Shown here: positions 4,944-6,607 of the stretch, one piece after another
Layout of the letters: each line of letters begins with the position of its first letter
Numbering within the stretch: position 1 is the stretch's first letter
Assembly (NCBI GenBank): GCA_021789565.1
Contig: JAJYJL010000199.1
Location: 1 to 6,607, forward strand
DNA length: 6,607 nucleotides
Reading direction: 5' to 3'
Source of the DNA: Acidobacteriota bacterium
GTDB lineage: Bacteria; Acidobacteriota; Terriglobia; UBA7540
The notes under the pieces: model-generated
What the model saw: only the letters and a program-made list of their open reading frames with translations
Database searches by the model: none
Told to the model about the DNA's origin: nothing
Made by a program: the position numbers and the translations under genes

Positions 4944-6607
4944 ATGTCTGATCAACTCCCGCAGGAATACGTACTTGGTATCGACCTCGGCAGCAATTCC
5001 CTGGGTTGGGCCATCATTGGGCTTATTGACGGCGAGCCCGCGCAGCTCGTCCGCGCCGGTGCGCGTGTTTTCGATGCCGGCATGGAAGGCGACATCGAGT
5101 CCGGGCGCGAGGAGTCGAGGAACCTGAAGCGACGCGAAGCCCGGCTCCATCGGCGCTTACTGTGGCGTCGACGCCGTCGGATGACCAAACTCTTCAACCT
5201 TCTCCAACGTTTTGGCCTGTTGCCGTCCGGCGCGGCATCCGTTCCCGCACCTTCGGGCCACGGCCACAGATTGCCGCTGATGCCAGACCAACTCCAAGAC
5301 TATTTCAATCATTTTGACAATGACATTCTGTCGTCCGCGTGGTTCCAAGCAAAAGCAGGCTCAGGTGTCTTTCCGGAACCCGAGCAGACCATGCCCTACA
5401 TTCTCCGCGCTTCGGCACTTGACGAGCCTCTTGAACCTCACCTTCTCGGGCGTGCCTTTTACCATCTTGCACAGCGCCGCGGGTTTCTCAGCAACCGCAG
5501 GCAGGCGGCGAAGAAGAATGATGACGAGGGCGCGGTAAAAGAAGGCATTGCCGAGCTGCGCAAGGCCATGAGTGTGAATGGCACACGCACGCTCGGCGAG
5601 CATTTTTCGAGGTTCAATCCTTCCGAAGAGCGCATCCGTTGCCGGTGGACGGCGCGCGACATGTACGAGAAAGAGTTCAATGCTCTCTGGGATGCACAGG
5701 CCGGGTATCGTCCCGATCTGCTGACGCCGGACCGGAAGAAGCTGATTTACGACGCTATCTTCTTCCAACGCCCCTTGTGGTTTGACCGCAACACCATCGG
5801 CGAATGCGAACTGGAACCGGGCGAGAAGCGAGCCCCGGCTTACCTCCTTGTCTCGCAACGATTCCGCTTGTTGCAGACCGTCAATAATTTGAGGGTGCTT
5901 CCGCCGGATGACGCTGAGATGCCGCTCACCCCTGCCGACCGCCAAAAGCTGATTGAGGACCTCGAAACGAAAGGCGACCGGACCTTCAAGCAGATCTCCA
6001 AGCTGCTTAACCTGGAGAAAGGCTACGCGTTTAATCTGGAGCGGGGGGGCGAAAAGCGCATCAAGGGGAACCGCACGAACTCCGATTATTACGCGGTCTT
6101 CGGCAAAAGATGGCTTGAGATGTCGCCGGAAGATCGCAATTGCGCGGTCGAGTATGTCCATTCATTTCAGAAGCCCGGCAAGCTCAAGGAGGCTGCGCAG
6201 AAAAAGTGGAACCTTGACGATGAAAGCGCCGAAAAGCTGGCAAACCTCTCGCTCGAAGACGACTATATGAATCTTTCCCGGAAAGCAGTCGAAAAGCTTC
6301 TGCCACTGCTGGAGAAAGGCGCAACCTACAGCGAAGCGCGCAAGAATGTCTATCCCGAATCCTTCCAGTCGGGCGAGCCGAAGCCCTTCCTCCCGCCCGT
6401 CGAGATGGCGCTCGCCGAAATCCGCAATCCCGCCGTCATGCGGAGTCTCACGGAACTCCGCAAAGTCGTAAACACAATGACCCGCCAGTACGGCAAGCCT
6501 GCTTACGTTCACCTCGAGCTGGCACGCGACTTGAAGAAATCCAAAAAGCAACGCCAGGCGATCTCCGAGAGCAACCGCCAGAACGAGAAAGCGCGCGCCA
6601 AAGCCGG
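4944..6607 (+). CDS. cas9: Cas9 RNA-guided endonuclease, type II-C-like (N-terminal 554 residues, runs off the right edge)
   Basis: Cas9 cuts DNA complementary to a crRNA paired with tracrRNA. Visible in order: RuvC-I YVLGIDLGSNSLGWAII (9-25) with catalytic D14; the arginine-rich bridge helix (about 55-88), with LKRREARLHRR and a run of five arginines (75-79); then the REC lobe, with canonical PYILRASAL (151-159), LGRAFYHLAQRRGFLSNRR (168-186), FFQRPLW (273-279) and YLLVSQRFRLLQTVNNLRV (300-318). RuvC-II, YVHLELARDL (521-530), has catalytic E525. RuvC-II falls at a position typical of compact II-C enzymes such as those of Neisseria and Campylobacter rather than the larger II-A ones; this is the basis for subtype II-C. 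HNH, RuvC-III and the PAM-interacting domain lie beyond the edge, so activity and PAM cannot be judged. No frameshift or stop interrupts the visible part. No cas1, cas2 or array precedes it; they would have to lie downstream. Confidence 0.96.
   Translation, partial: MSDQLPQEYVLGIDLGSNSLGWAIIGLIDGEPAQLVRAGARVFDAGMEGDIESGREESRNLKRREARLHRRLLWRRRRRMTKLFNLLQRFGLLPSGAASVPAPSGHGHRLPLMPDQLQDYFNHFDNDILSSAWFQAKAGSGVFPEPEQTMPYILRASALDEPLEPHLLGRAFYHLAQRRGFLSNRRQAAKKNDDEGAVKEGIAELRKAMSVNGTRTLGEHFSRFNPSEERIRCRWTARDMYEKEFNALWDAQAGYRPDLLTPDRKKLIYDAIFFQRPLWFDRNTIGECELEPGEKRAPAYLLVSQRFRLLQTVNNLRVLPPDDAEMPLTPADRQKLIEDLETKGDRTFKQISKLLNLEKGYAFNLERGGEKRIKGNRTNSDYYAVFGKRWLEMSPEDRNCAVEYVHSFQKPGKLKEAAQKKWNLDDESAEKLANLSLEDDYMNLSRKAVEKLLPLLEKGATYSEARKNVYPESFQSGEPKPFLPPVEMALAEIRNPAVMRSLTELRKVVNTMTRQYGKPAYVHLELARDLKKSKKQRQAISESNRQNEKARAKA

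Noticed and set aside
5361..6161. 266-codon minus-strand open frame opposite cas9
   Set aside because: It is antisense to well-conserved Cas9 REC sequence and shows no domain; G+C-rich genes commonly produce such frames.

Overview
The window looks like part of a bacterial chromosome, G+C-rich in its genes, that runs into an accessory region carrying the start of a type II CRISPR-Cas locus. The best clue to the organism is a decayed gene junction at about 4336-4492 (minus strand). There the helix-turn-helix end of an ECF sigma factor sits directly before a kinase-like N-terminus containing ERWQEIERV. This arrangement is common in Acidobacteriota genomes, so that phylum is my best guess, at moderate to low confidence.

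Left part (1-4105) is ordinary metabolism and membrane proteolysis in two divergent units. Leftward: an intact 380-residue site-2 protease (M50 family) with two CBS domains, then, after one base, a GTG-started flavin oxidoreductase of the old yellow enzyme family that leaves the window at base 1. Rightward: a class I/II PLP aminotransferase and, 7 bases later, a D-2-hydroxyacid dehydrogenase. The 170-base gap between the units contains a perfect 13-base palindrome 22 bases before the aminotransferase start.

Middle part (4106-4790) has no intact gene. It is a patchwork of scraps: an A+T-richer stretch with repeated TGCGAAA, a solitary sequence resembling a CRISPR repeat (4286-4321), remnants of a kinase and an ECF sigma factor on the minus strand, and a YD-repeat (RHS) fragment on the plus strand.

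Right part (4790-6607) is the main interest. A cas9 gene begins at 4944 and is still open at the window end. It shows RuvC-I, the arginine-rich bridge helix, a REC lobe and RuvC-II, and looks like the compact II-C type. HNH, RuvC-III and any cas1/cas2/array lie outside. Immediately upstream and divergent is a complete small-RNA unit that I read as the tracrRNA: a TTGACA/TATTAT promoter, about 109 bases, several hairpins including a GCAA-capped one, and a strong terminator. Its -10 box overlaps the consensus TATAAT that could serve cas9 on the other strand. The candidate anti-repeat matches the solitary repeat-like sequence 550 bases away over CCTACTTA plus GATAAGC, with a 4-base insertion. That supports both calls independently and predicts what the unseen CRISPR repeat should look like.
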